NCBI GenBank assembly: GCA_049642465.1
Contig: JBAROV010000021.1
Span: forward strand, 1 to 13,297
Length of the DNA stretch: 13,297 bases
Direction of reading: 5' to 3'
Origin: CAWDPQ01 sp049642465
Lineage (GTDB): Bacteria; Acidobacteriota; Vicinamibacteria; Vicinamibacterales; 2-12-FULL-66-21
The notes below the pieces were generated by a model. That model saw only the letters and a program-made list of their open reading frames with translations, was not told where the DNA came from and ran no database searches. The stretch's first letter is position 1. The number at the start of each line of letters is the position of its first letter. Shown piece after piece: positions 6,496-13,296 of the stretch. Made by a program: the position numbers and the translations under genes.

Positions 6496-7143
6496 ATGAT
6501 GCGACGTCAACACTCCCTCCAGATCCTCATCGTGCTCTGCGCATTCGGCGCCGTGCATGCACAGCAACCCGATGCCAAGCAGGTCGCGCAGGAGCGCAGG
6601 GAGGCCGAGCGCGACGCGCCCCACCTCGTCGAGGTGCTCGAATTGAAGCCCGGCATGACCGTGGCCGATGTGGGGGCCGGCTTCGGGGCGATGACGGTGG
6701 TGCTCGGACATTGGATCGGCTCGGGCCGCGTGTTCGCCACGGACATCACCGAGCATGCGCTGCGGCAAACGCGCGAGTACGTGAAGAAAGAAGGGTTGAC
6801 CAACGTGACGGTGATCGAAGGCGGGGCAGCAGCGACGAATCTGCCCGACGCGTGCTGCGATGCGATGTTCCTCCGTAACGTCTATCACCACATCACGGCA
6901 GTCGACGCATTCAACAGGAGCCTGGTTGCGTCACTGAAGCCAGGCGGACGGTTGGCCATCATCGACCTGGAAGATCGCAAAGGCGGTCAGATTCCCAAAG
7001 GTGTGCCCGCCAATCGGGGTGGACACGGCGTCCCGCCGGGCATCGTCGTCGACGAACTCAAGGCCGCGGGGCTCACTCACATCAGAACGACCGAAAAATG
7101 GCCGCCAGGGGAGCCGACCTTTCTCGCGCTGTTCCGAAAATAG
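6496..7143 (+). CDS. class I SAM methyltransferase-fold protein with signal peptide
   Basis: From the ATG at 6496 the protein has 215 residues. Residues 1-22 (MMRRQHSLQILIVLC to FGAVHA) form a clear signal peptide with likely cleavage after Ala22. The mature part has the Rossmann methyltransferase fold: motif I VADVGAGFGAMT (56-67), the acidic Asp83 in FATDI, LPDACCDAMFLRNVYHHI (116-133) and GGRLAIIDLED (150-160). GGHGVPP (175-181) before the last helix is seen in UbiE-like small-molecule methyltransferases. Export is odd, because S-adenosylmethionine is not known to be available outside the cytoplasm; the protein may be a periplasmic binder or enzyme of altered function. A GTG at 6469 would add nine residues and spoil the signal peptide, so I prefer 6496 or 6499. 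The substrate is unknown. Confidence 0.82.
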   Translation: MMRRQHSLQILIVLCAFGAVHAQQPDAKQVAQERREAERDAPHLVEVLELKPGMTVADVGAGFGAMTVVLGHWIGSGRVFATDITEHALRQTREYVKKEGLTNVTVIEGGAAATNLPDACCDAMFLRNVYHHITAVDAFNRSLVASLKPGGRLAIIDLEDRKGGQIPKGVPANRGGHGVPPGIVVDELKAAGLTHIRTTEKWPPGEPTFLALFRK

Positions 7144-7199
7144 AAGCTGCGACACCAGAAGAGCTCGACCCGCCATCCATCGGACCGCGCGAAAAGTGT

Positions 7200-7205
7200 T
7201 ATCGT
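7200..7205 (+). promoter_or_regulatory. possible extended -10 box upstream of the kinase fragment
   Basis: TGT-TATCGT (7197-7205) matches an extended -10 pattern and lies 19 nt before the ATG of the kinase fragment at 7225. If active, it would drive transcription through the fragment and repeat into the intact kinase gene, which has no obvious promoter of its own in the 20 nt before its start. Confidence 0.3.
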
Positions 7206-7344
7206 TCGGCGCAAACCCGAACCAATGGCGCTGACCTCCGGAACACGTATTGGCGCGTACGAGATCGTCTCCGCCGTCGGCGCCGGCGGAATGAGCGCCT
7301 GCGGCCGCGCCGAGCGCCCAGCCTCCGCGCAAGGCTACGGCGGG

Positions 7345-7375
7345 TCCGCCGGAGCTTCAGCGAAGGCGGAAGCGC
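7345..7375 (+). repeat. dispersed repeat, copy 2
   Basis: This ~31-bp element starts TCCGCCGGAGC and ends AAGGCGGAAGCGC. It matches copies at 3981-4011 (minus strand) and 11607-11636. The resemblance to copy 3 extends further upstream, to about 7320. It lies inside the reading frame of the kinase fragment. Confidence 0.7.
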
Positions 7376-7391
7376 AGCGAGTCGAGGCGCA

Positions 7392-7417
7392 GCGCGTGGG
7401 GGTGGGGCCCCACGCGC
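7392..7417. repeat. GC-rich hairpin upstream of the kinase gene
   Basis: GCGCGTGGGG at 7392-7401 pairs perfectly with CCCCACGCGC at 7408-7417 across a 6-nt loop. It ends 25 nt before the kinase ATG and would hinder transcription or translation initiation unless opened. No T-run follows, so it may be the end of the repeat block and not a terminator. Confidence 0.6.
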
Positions 7418-7442
7418 GCTAAGGAAAGCTGACTCCGAGCCC

Positions 7443-10091
7443 ATGCCACTTACAACAGGCACACGCATCGGCCCTTATGAGATCGCGTGTGCTCTTGGCG
7501 CCGGTGGCATGGGCGAGGTCTACCGCGCCCGCGACACGAAGCTCAATCGCGACGCAGCAATCAAAGTGTTGCCGGCAGCGTTCGCCCGGGACGCGAGCGG
7601 CGTCGCCCGGCTGCGCCGTGAGGCGCAGGTGCTCGCCTCGCTCAACCATCCCCATATCGCATCGATTCACGGCCTCGAGGAAACGAATGGCGTGCTCGCG
7701 CTCGCGCTCGAGTTCGTCGAGGGCGACGACCTCGCGACCCGCCTCGCGCGCGGCGCGATCCCGGTTGAGGAGGCCATTGCATACGCGAAACAGATTGTCG
7801 ATGCGCTCGAAGCCGCCCACGAGAAGGGCATCGTCCATCGCGATCTGAAGCCCGCGAACATCAAGGTCACCAAAGATGGCGCGGTCAAGGTGCTTGATTT
7901 TGGTTTGGCCAAGGCCTACGACGCCGACGCCGCAGGTGTAGGCGCGGACCCCGCACAGTCACCGACGAGGACTCGTCTCGGAACGACCGAGGTGGGGGTC
8001 GTCATGGGCACGGCTTCCTACATGAGTCCCGAACAGGCCCGGGGCCGGCCGATCGACAAGCGCTCGGACATCTGGGCCTTTGGCGTCGTCCTCTTCGAGA
8101 TGCTGACGGGCCGACAACTTTTCCCTGGCGAGACGTCGAGCGACGCGCTCGCCGCCGTGCTCACGCGCGAGATCGACTGGACGACGCTTCCGCGCACCAC
8201 GCCGCCCGGCGTGCGCCGACTGCTGACGCGATGTCTGGAGCGCGATCCGAAGAAGCGGCTGCGCGATATCGGCGATGCGCGAGCCGACCTCGAAGACGCC
8301 GGCGGCGCCACGATTCCCGGTGCGCCTGTTCAGAGACGTTCCCTCCTCCGCGCGCTGCCGTGGGCACTGGCCGTCATCGCGACGCTGTTCGGAGCATGGG
8401 CGGTGTGGGGCCGCACGGGTCGGGCCGCGATCTCGCCAGACGTCTCGGAGATCGACCTCGCGTTTCCACCAGACCTCGAACCTTTGACGCCGACGACAGC
8501 GGGGCTCGCGATTTCTCCGGACGGCCGGAGCGTGGTGATGATCGGTATACGGAACGGCATTCGCAGCTTGTTCATCCGTCGCCTGGATCGTGCGGAGGCG
8601 ACCGAAGTGCCAGGCATATCAGGCGCCAATGGCGCGGCGTTTTCGCCCGACGGACAGGCCATCGCGGTCATGGCCGGCAGCGGAACCATCACCCAGGTTT
8701 CCCTGGCCGACCAGCAGCGCAAAACTCTCACCTCGGGCGCAGACTTGGCTGGCGGACTCGTGTGGAGTCCCGCAGGTCTCCTCTTCAACCAGGGTGGCGC
8801 GCTGTGGATCGTTCCCCCGGAAGGCGGTCAGCCCCGCGCACTCACGATGCTAGATGCCGCCCGCCGGGAAATTCTGCACGACCACCCAACGGTGCTCCCA
8901 GGGGAGCGCCTTGTCTTGTTCGCGAGCACGACAACGCAGCCGGATACGGAACGCATCGAAGTGGTGCCGATCGAGGGAGGAAAGCGATCGGTGGTCATCG
9001 AGCGGGCGATGAGCCCAGTGTGGTCACCGACCGGCCATCTGCTCTTCGCGAGAGACGGCGCCGTTCTGGCAGTCCCCTTCGACCCGCGGACCGCGACCGT
9101 GCAAGGCCCGGCGGTTCGCGTCATCGCGGCGGGCACCTTGTCGGTACTTGCATCAGGAGACCTCGGGTTCAGGTTGTCCCCCACCGGGACGTTGCTGCAG
9201 CTGCCCGTCGGCTCCACGTACAAACGCGTGGTATCGGTGGCCCGCGACGGTGCGGCATTGAGCCTCGATCTGCCATGGGCCCGCTACGGGAACCCGCGGA
9301 TCTCGCCCAACGGGCGCCGCCTCGTGATCGAAGCCGCCGACAGTGTTATCGAGGCGTTCGACATGACGCGGGGCACACGCGCACGATTGACCGGTGCCGC
9401 GAACGGTACGAGCTTCGTGACGTGGAGCGCCGACGGGAAACGCGTCGTCTTCCGCAGGTTCAGCTCGCCGTTCTGGGTTGCCGCCGACGGTAGCGGCGAC
9501 TCCGGCCCCGTGCCCGGTGCGACGGTGAACGATTTCCCGTCCGCGCCCGGCCCAGACCCTGACTCCATGTTCATCAACCGCATCCGTCCGGAAACCTCGT
9601 CGGACGTGTTCCTGGTGTCGATGAGCGGCGCCTTCGAGCCAAAAGCTCTGATCTCCTCGCCGGCCTATGAAGGCGGCCCGCAACTGTCACCCGACGGTCG
9701 CTGGTTGCTGTATCAGTCGAATGTCTCGGGCCAGCCCGAGATATATGTCCGCCGCTATCCTGCGCTCGATCGGGACTGGCAAGTCTCGGAAGGCGGCGGC
9801 ACGCAGGCGAGGTGGAGTCGCGATTCCCAGGAAATCTTCTACCGCAACGGCAAGCACATCATCGCCGTGCCCGTGGACGGCTCGGGCGCCGAACCGGTAT
9901 TCGGAAAGCCCGTGCCGCTCTTCCCCGACGAGTACGACTTCGGCCGGGGCATCAGCATTGCCAACTACGATGTGACGGCCGACGGCCGCTTCATCATGCT
10001 GAGGCGCGGCCCGAACGGCGGCAGGCTGCGCGCCGTCGTCAACTGGACGGAGGAGCTGAAGCGGATCCTCGCGTCCGGCGGCGTGCGGTGA
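7443..10091 (+). CDS. membrane Ser/Thr protein kinase with periplasmic TolB/PD40-type propeller
   Basis: The 882-residue protein has a complete Hanks-type kinase domain: glycine loop GAGGMGEV (19-26), ATP-binding Lys41 in AIKV, Glu60 in RREAQ, catalytic HRDLKPAN (132-139, Asp134), DFG (152-154), and SPEQAR (195-200) in place of APE. A hydrophobic helix at about 304-322 (LPWALAVIATLFGAWAVW) crosses the membrane. Residues 330-882 contain repeated SPDG-type blades (for example AISPDG, AFSPDG, QLSPDGRW with EIYVRRY) of a WD40/TolB-like propeller, presumably an extracytoplasmic sensor. This architecture is abundant in Acidobacteriota. The frame stays open upstream to 7098, but that part overlaps the methyltransferase gene, the kinase fragment and repeat DNA. 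MPLTTGTRIGPYEI at 7443 is the family start. The ribosome site is weak: AAGGAAA ends 15 nt upstream. Confidence 0.9.
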   Translation: MPLTTGTRIGPYEIACALGAGGMGEVYRARDTKLNRDAAIKVLPAAFARDASGVARLRREAQVLASLNHPHIASIHGLEETNGVLALALEFVEGDDLATRLARGAIPVEEAIAYAKQIVDALEAAHEKGIVHRDLKPANIKVTKDGAVKVLDFGLAKAYDADAAGVGADPAQSPTRTRLGTTEVGVVMGTASYMSPEQARGRPIDKRSDIWAFGVVLFEMLTGRQLFPGETSSDALAAVLTREIDWTTLPRTTPPGVRRLLTRCLERDPKKRLRDIGDARADLEDAGGATIPGAPVQRRSLLRALPWALAVIATLFGAWAVWGRTGRAAISPDVSEIDLAFPPDLEPLTPTTAGLAISPDGRSVVMIGIRNGIRSLFIRRLDRAEATEVPGISGANGAAFSPDGQAIAVMAGSGTITQVSLADQQRKTLTSGADLAGGLVWSPAGLLFNQGGALWIVPPEGGQPRALTMLDAARREILHDHPTVLPGERLVLFASTTTQPDTERIEVVPIEGGKRSVVIERAMSPVWSPTGHLLFARDGAVLAVPFDPRTATVQGPAVRVIAAGTLSVLASGDLGFRLSPTGTLLQLPVGSTYKRVVSVARDGAALSLDLPWARYGNPRISPNGRRLVIEAADSVIEAFDMTRGTRARLTGAANGTSFVTWSADGKRVVFRRFSSPFWVAADGSGDSGPVPGATVNDFPSAPGPDPDSMFINRIRPETSSDVFLVSMSGAFEPKALISSPAYEGGPQLSPDGRWLLYQSNVSGQPEIYVRRYPALDRDWQVSEGGGTQARWSRDSQEIFYRNGKHIIAVPVDGSGAEPVFGKPVPLFPDEYDFGRGISIANYDVTADGRFIMLRRGPNGGRLRAVVNWTEELKRILASGGVR

Positions 10092-10642
10092 GGTCGGGGA
10101 CTGACGCGTGTCGGTCTCCGGTCTCTGGTCTCTGGTCTCTAGTCTGTAGTCTCTAGTCCGACTGTCGCTCTGCGTGCCTCGCGCGCCTCGCCACGCCTGC
10201 ACCGTGCCGGTGCTGAACGGCCGCGGCCCTTGGAGCACGCCGCGCGTGGCGGAGCCGGAAAACGGGCGAGGCGATTCCTCGCGGCGAGTTCGTGCCATGT
10301 GATCCGCGTAGATCCCACGCTACCACCGGCGCATCAGTGCGCCTGGCATGTGTCGCCCACACGCATCCCTACTCGCCGCGGCAGCGAACGGTATGAGCCG
10401 AGACCGTTTTCCCGGCGTGCGGAAGCGGGACGGCGGCCGGGCAGTACCGGCACGGTGGACTTCGCCGCCGCGGCCTGCCCGCCGGAGCGCAACGCGCGAA
10501 GGTGGGGCGCCGCGGACCCGATGTGGCTGCGGCGCATGCGATACCGCCCCACGTCCAGCCCTCGGCGATCGCGCCGATGGAGGAATGCCAGTTGATGCAC
10601 GTACGGACTGACAGCAGTAGCTTGCGCTGCCGATAAGAAGAC
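10092..10642. other. 551-bp spacer with a 7-bp tandem repeat and no credible gene
   Basis: Apart from the tandem repeat at 10114-10155 and a small hairpin (GGCGCA pairing with TGCGCC, 10328-10343), I see nothing that codes. Frames on both strands are Arg/Pro/Ala-rich shadows, and the long minus-strand frame at 10334-11200 is a shadow of the ankyrin gene. No tRNA or known riboswitch pattern was recognised. Confidence 0.55.
10114..10155. repeat. 7-bp tandem repeat, six units
   Basis: Six units follow one another with the consensus GTCTCTG or GTCTCTA: GTCTCCG, GTCTCTG, GTCTCTG, GTCTCTA, GTCTGTA and GTCTCTA, then a partial GTC. It begins 22 bp after the kinase stop codon. It is a candidate variable-number repeat. 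Confidence 0.9.
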
Positions 10643-11593
10643 ATGCCCTATCGGAGCATCCTGTCGATCATCGTCATCTCGCCGCTCGCCGGCATGTGGT
10701 TCGCAAGCCCGGCTCTCGCCCACATCCCAGGCGGACGGCCCGAACAATACACGCAAAATTGTCAAGTCGGCGATCCGCGTCTGGACCGTCTCGCAAGGGC
10801 ATTCGAGCTCGGAGAGATCGATTACATTCGCACGGCGCTCGACGCGGGCCTGGATGTCAACGAGACCTGGCGAGACTTCGCCGCGCAGGGGTGCCGTTCC
10901 CTGCTCCTGAGAAGCATCTGGTACGGCAAGGACGACATCTTCAACCTGCTCTTGAAACGGGACGCCGATCCGAGGACCGTCCCTGATGACGCGCTTCAAA
11001 TTCCTGTTCGCGACGGACGGGTCGCGATGGTACGAACGCTCCTCGGCCTCGGGCTGAAGTTGCCCAACAAGCACGAGACCGTCCTTGCGGCCCTGGAGAG
11101 CGGCAACGTGGCGATGTTCGAACTCGTGACCTCGTCTGGCGTGACCATCGACGAGTCGACCGTGCCTGCGTGGGCTTTCACCGACGTTATGACGCCCCAT
11201 CTGGTCCCGAAGTATTTCCGCCCGAACGACACGATGCCGAACGTCGGCGACAACGCGTGCACCGTCCAGGAAATGTTCGGCTTGCTCAGCCCCGAACAGG
11301 ACGGCTGCGACGGAACGCCGGCTCCGTTATGGCTCCACTTCGTGGTCACGGGCAATATCAAGATGATGGAGTTCATGATCAAGAACGGCGCCGATCTGTC
11401 GCTGTCGTTCAACGTCTGGGACAATTCGAACCACCGGCCGTTCAACGCGATGGACGTGGCTGTCCGTCGGAAGGATAAACGGATGGCGGATTTTCTGCGG
11501 CGTGCCGGCGCCACATCGGGAATCTGGGGTCGGAAACCACCAGCTCCTCTGTTCTTATCCGAGGGGCTTCGCCCCTCGGCACGCCTCCGCTGA
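10643..11593 (+). CDS. secreted ankyrin-repeat-like protein
   Basis: The 316-residue protein starts with a signal peptide (residues 1-26, cut after SPALA) and shows degenerate ankyrin units: about 48-76 (ARAFELGEIDYIRTALDAGLDVN), 84-112 (RSIWYGKDDIFNLLLKRDADPR), 118-140, and 228-290 (LHFVVTGNIKMMEFMIKNGADL, then VAVRRKDKRMADFLRRAGA). Ankyrin folds bind other proteins. Four cysteines in the mature part (40, 84, 206, 222) could form disulphides in the periplasm. The ribosome site is poor (AAGAAG just upstream). The last ~16 residues (from about PAPLFLSEGLRP on) are encoded by a hairpin and repeat DNA, so the original end was probably nearer residue 300. The partner and role are unknown; a link to the kinase before it is possible but not shown. 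Confidence 0.75.
   Translation: MPYRSILSIIVISPLAGMWFASPALAHIPGGRPEQYTQNCQVGDPRLDRLARAFELGEIDYIRTALDAGLDVNETWRDFAAQGCRSLLLRSIWYGKDDIFNLLLKRDADPRTVPDDALQIPVRDGRVAMVRTLLGLGLKLPNKHETVLAALESGNVAMFELVTSSGVTIDESTVPAWAFTDVMTPHLVPKYFRPNDTMPNVGDNACTVQEMFGLLSPEQDGCDGTPAPLWLHFVVTGNIKMMEFMIKNGADLSLSFNVWDNSNHRPFNAMDVAVRRKDKRMADFLRRAGATSGIWGRKPPAPLFLSEGLRPSARLR
11559..11579. repeat. 9-bp stem hairpin at the end of the ankyrin gene
   Basis: CCGAGGGGC pairs with GCCCCTCGG across a 3-nt loop TTC. It lies 12 bp before the ankyrin stop codon, inside the reading frame, and is followed by dispersed repeat copy 3. Without a T-run it is not a standard terminator, though it may slow transcription. Confidence 0.6.
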
Positions 11594-11606
11594 AGCTTCG
11601 GCGGTG

Positions 11607-11636
11607 TCCGCCGGAGCCTTGGCGAAGGCGGAACTC
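11607..11636 (+). repeat. dispersed repeat, copy 3
   Basis: This ~30-bp element starts TCCGCCGGAGC and ends AAGGCGGAACTC. It matches copies at 3981-4011 (minus strand) and 7345-7375. The similarity to copy 2 extends upstream to about 11582 (GCCTCCGC and a CGGCGG block in both), giving a repeat unit of roughly 55 bp. Confidence 0.7.
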
Positions 11637-11740
11637 CCCTACACGCTCTCTCGCAATGCTCGCTCACCCTGTGGAAACGAGCGTCAGGTTGATCGGACGG
11701 CCTCTAGATACCCTGCAGTACGTGGGCATCAAATGACCGG

Positions 11741-11749
11741 TGCTACACT
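11741..11749 (+). promoter_or_regulatory. possible extended -10 promoter of the DUF1080 gene
   Basis: TGC-TACACT fits an extended -10 box. TACACT ends 8 nt before the ATG at 11758, so transcription would start at or just before the start codon, and no Shine-Dalgarno sequence is present. A leaderless transcript is the simplest reading. No good -35 box was seen. Confidence 0.45.
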
Positions 11750-11757
11750 CCAACCCG

Positions 11758-12414
11758 ATGAAATTCATCTTGCTGCTCCTGCTCGTCCTGCTGGCGGACA
11801 CGCAGGCAAAGCCAACCGCAGTCGAACCAGGGTTCACGACCCTTTTCAACGGCGTCGATCTGACCGGCTGGAGAATCAGCGGCAGCCCGGAATCCTTCAC
11901 CGTCCGCGACGGCGCGATCGTTGCCAGCGGACCGGCCAGTCACGCGTATTACGACGGACCCTTCCGTAACCATCGTTTCCGCCACTTCGAGCTGCGCCTC
12001 GACATCATGGCGCGACCTGCCGCGAACGGAGGTGTGTACGTCCTGACTGACTTCGAGGAGGTCGGCGGCAACCAGCGAGCATCGGGACGTTTTCCTTCCA
12101 AAGGCTTCGAGGTTCAGGTCTATAACGGAACGGGCGGACCGCGGACCGGGAGTCTGTATCATGTCGTCGACCTCGAGGAGTCCTCCGTCAAAGGTGACGA
12201 ATGGTTCACGAAGACGATCATCGTGAGGGGCGATACGATCGTCGTGAAAATAAACGACCGGCAACTCGTGAACTGGACCCAGCCTGCGGACTGGAACGGC
12301 GGCCGCGAGGGACCCGGCCGAAGAATCACCGGCGCCGGTACAATCGCGTTACAGGCTCATGATGCGAAGAGCGCCGTGCTGTACAAGAACATCCGAATCA
12401 AGCCGCTCGACTGA
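11758..12414 (+). CDS. secreted DUF1080 (3-keto-disaccharide hydrolase-like) protein
   Basis: The 218-residue protein has a signal peptide (MKFILLLLLVLLADTQA, cut after about residue 17) and the DUF1080 concanavalin-like fold. FTTLFNGVDLTGWR (26-39) is the hallmark start, NGGVYV (90-95) and KGFEVQVYNG (115-124) are core strands, and GTIALQAHDAKSAVLYKNIR (194-213) is the hallmark end. Some members hydrolyse 3-keto-glycosides made by sugar oxidation, and others are only carbohydrate-binding. Which applies here cannot be told from sequence. No 3-dehydrogenase (GMC or GFO/IDH type) gene is next to it. The ATG at 11758 is preferred over the in-frame ATG at 11740, because the latter would put MLHSNP before a perfect signal peptide and overlap the likely -10 box. 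Confidence 0.85.
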   Translation: MKFILLLLLVLLADTQAKPTAVEPGFTTLFNGVDLTGWRISGSPESFTVRDGAIVASGPASHAYYDGPFRNHRFRHFELRLDIMARPAANGGVYVLTDFEEVGGNQRASGRFPSKGFEVQVYNGTGGPRTGSLYHVVDLEESSVKGDEWFTKTIIVRGDTIVVKINDRQLVNWTQPADWNGGREGPGRRITGAGTIALQAHDAKSAVLYKNIRIKPLD

Positions 12415-12494
12415 TTCGGGCGCGCCAATCGCGGGTCACCTGCCAGAGGCGTCGCCTCACGGAACCATCCTATCCTTTCGGGGTCTCCATCTGG

Positions 12495-12509
12495 ACAAAC
12501 GCTGTTTGT
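12495..12509. promoter_or_regulatory. 6-3-6 inverted repeat upstream of the last gene
   Basis: ACAAAC (12495-12500) and GTTTGT (12504-12509) are perfect inverted repeats around GCT. They abut the ribosome site of the membrane-protein gene. It may be an operator or a small RNA hairpin; the short length makes chance possible. Confidence 0.3.
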
Positions 12510-12525
12510 GAGAGGAAGGATGCGG

Positions 12526-13296
12526 ATGAGACCGTTGCGCGCTGCATGGCTGGCTGGATTCGTCGCTATGGCCGGTGCCGTTTGGGCCACGTATGTGATC
12601 TGTCCGGGATGCATCGATCGGAATCGCATCAATAGCGCATGCCACTGGACGGGCGACAACGCATTCCCGATCGACCTGTCGAACGCCGCGCATCAGAAGC
12701 ATCTCGTCGGCGACGCTCACATCGCGGAAGAACTTGCCATTCGCCACGCCGACGTGGAATTCGGGAGGCGCTTCGGAGTCGAACACCATGGCGGGCTGAT
12801 TGACGACGGTCGTTTCAGGCGCGAATGTTTGTCACGAATGCTTCACGCGATAGAGGACAGCCATGGCGCGACTTCCGAACAGGTTGACCTCGCCCGCGGT
12901 CAGCGGAATCGGACCTATGACGTCGCGGCGAGTCTGCTATTCCTGCCGTTCTACATACTCGGAGCGATCGCGGCGAGCCGCTGGTTGTCGCGACGCTTTT
13001 CATCTGACGAACGATTCGTTCGATTGGTCGCGACGGGCATGGTTTCCATCGCCGTCAGCTTTCTCGGACTGCAGTCCCTTCGATTGTGGGGAGGATTGTG
13101 GGAGGTTGTTCGGGTTGGAAACGGACACATGACCAGCATCCGAGCGGCCTCCCAGAACATTTGGATACATCATGTCGACGGCCAATTGATCGCTGGTGTT
13201 CTGCTCTTCTGGCTCGTCTCACTGTGTTGCTCCCGATTCCCATTCGTGGACCACTCGAGTGAGGTCCCCGGTCAACATGGCGCGGATCTGCGTTGA
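12526..13296 (+). CDS. four-helix membrane protein of unknown function with extracytoplasmic Cys/His region
   Basis: From the ATG at 12526 the protein has 256 residues. AGAGGAAGG (12511-12519) gives a good ribosome site 6 nt upstream, and two earlier in-frame starts (12508, 12520) lie before or at the end of that site. Likely membrane helices are at about 5-24, 132-152, 166-190 and 219-236. Between helix 1 and helix 2 is a ~105-residue soluble region with CPGC (26-29), Cys39-His40 and the conserved-looking AHQKHLVGDAHIAEELAIRH (55-74) and HAIEDSHG (107-114). VRVGNGHMTSIRAA (195-208) lies in the loop between helices 3 and 4. The CxxC resembles a thiol or metal site, but there is no thioredoxin fold. 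From memory, similar hypothetical proteins with an AEDLAIRYAD-like segment occur in soil Acidobacteriota; none has a role that I know. The stop codon lies one base before the window edge. Confidence 0.65.
   Translation: MRPLRAAWLAGFVAMAGAVWATYVICPGCIDRNRINSACHWTGDNAFPIDLSNAAHQKHLVGDAHIAEELAIRHADVEFGRRFGVEHHGGLIDDGRFRRECLSRMLHAIEDSHGATSEQVDLARGQRNRTYDVAASLLFLPFYILGAIAASRWLSRRFSSDERFVRLVATGMVSIAVSFLGLQSLRLWGGLWEVVRVGNGHMTSIRAASQNIWIHHVDGQLIAGVLLFWLVSLCCSRFPFVDHSSEVPGQHGADLR

Larger units (their letters stand above)
7225..7422 (+). pseudogene. truncated Ser/Thr kinase gene start fused to repeat DNA
   Basis: The first 23 codons read MALTSGTRIGAYEIVSAV followed by GAGGM. This matches the start of the intact kinase at 7443 (MPLTTGTRIGPYEIACAL, GAGGM) in 17 of 23 residues. 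The frame leaves kinase sequence just before the GEVY part of the glycine loop and continues as Ala/Arg/Gly-rich translation of repeat DNA until the stop at 7420-7422. The two starts differ at many nucleotide positions, so this is not a fresh local copy. It is either a relict of a second kinase gene or the original start of this gene, later replaced by recombination with a paralogue. Confidence 0.65.

Noticed and set aside
7098..7442. 115-codon N-terminal extension of the kinase reading frame
   Set aside because: It overlaps the methyltransferase end and reads through the kinase fragment and repeat DNA as Arg-rich sequence; the family start is at 7443.
10092..10642. Possible CRISPR or RNA gene in the long spacer
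   Set aside because: The only repeat is a 7-bp tandem array with no spacers, and no tRNA or known structured RNA pattern was found.
10334..11200. 288-codon minus-strand open frame
   Set aside because: It is antisense to the ankyrin gene, rich in Arg/His/Gly, and has no recognisable motif; it is a GC-driven shadow.
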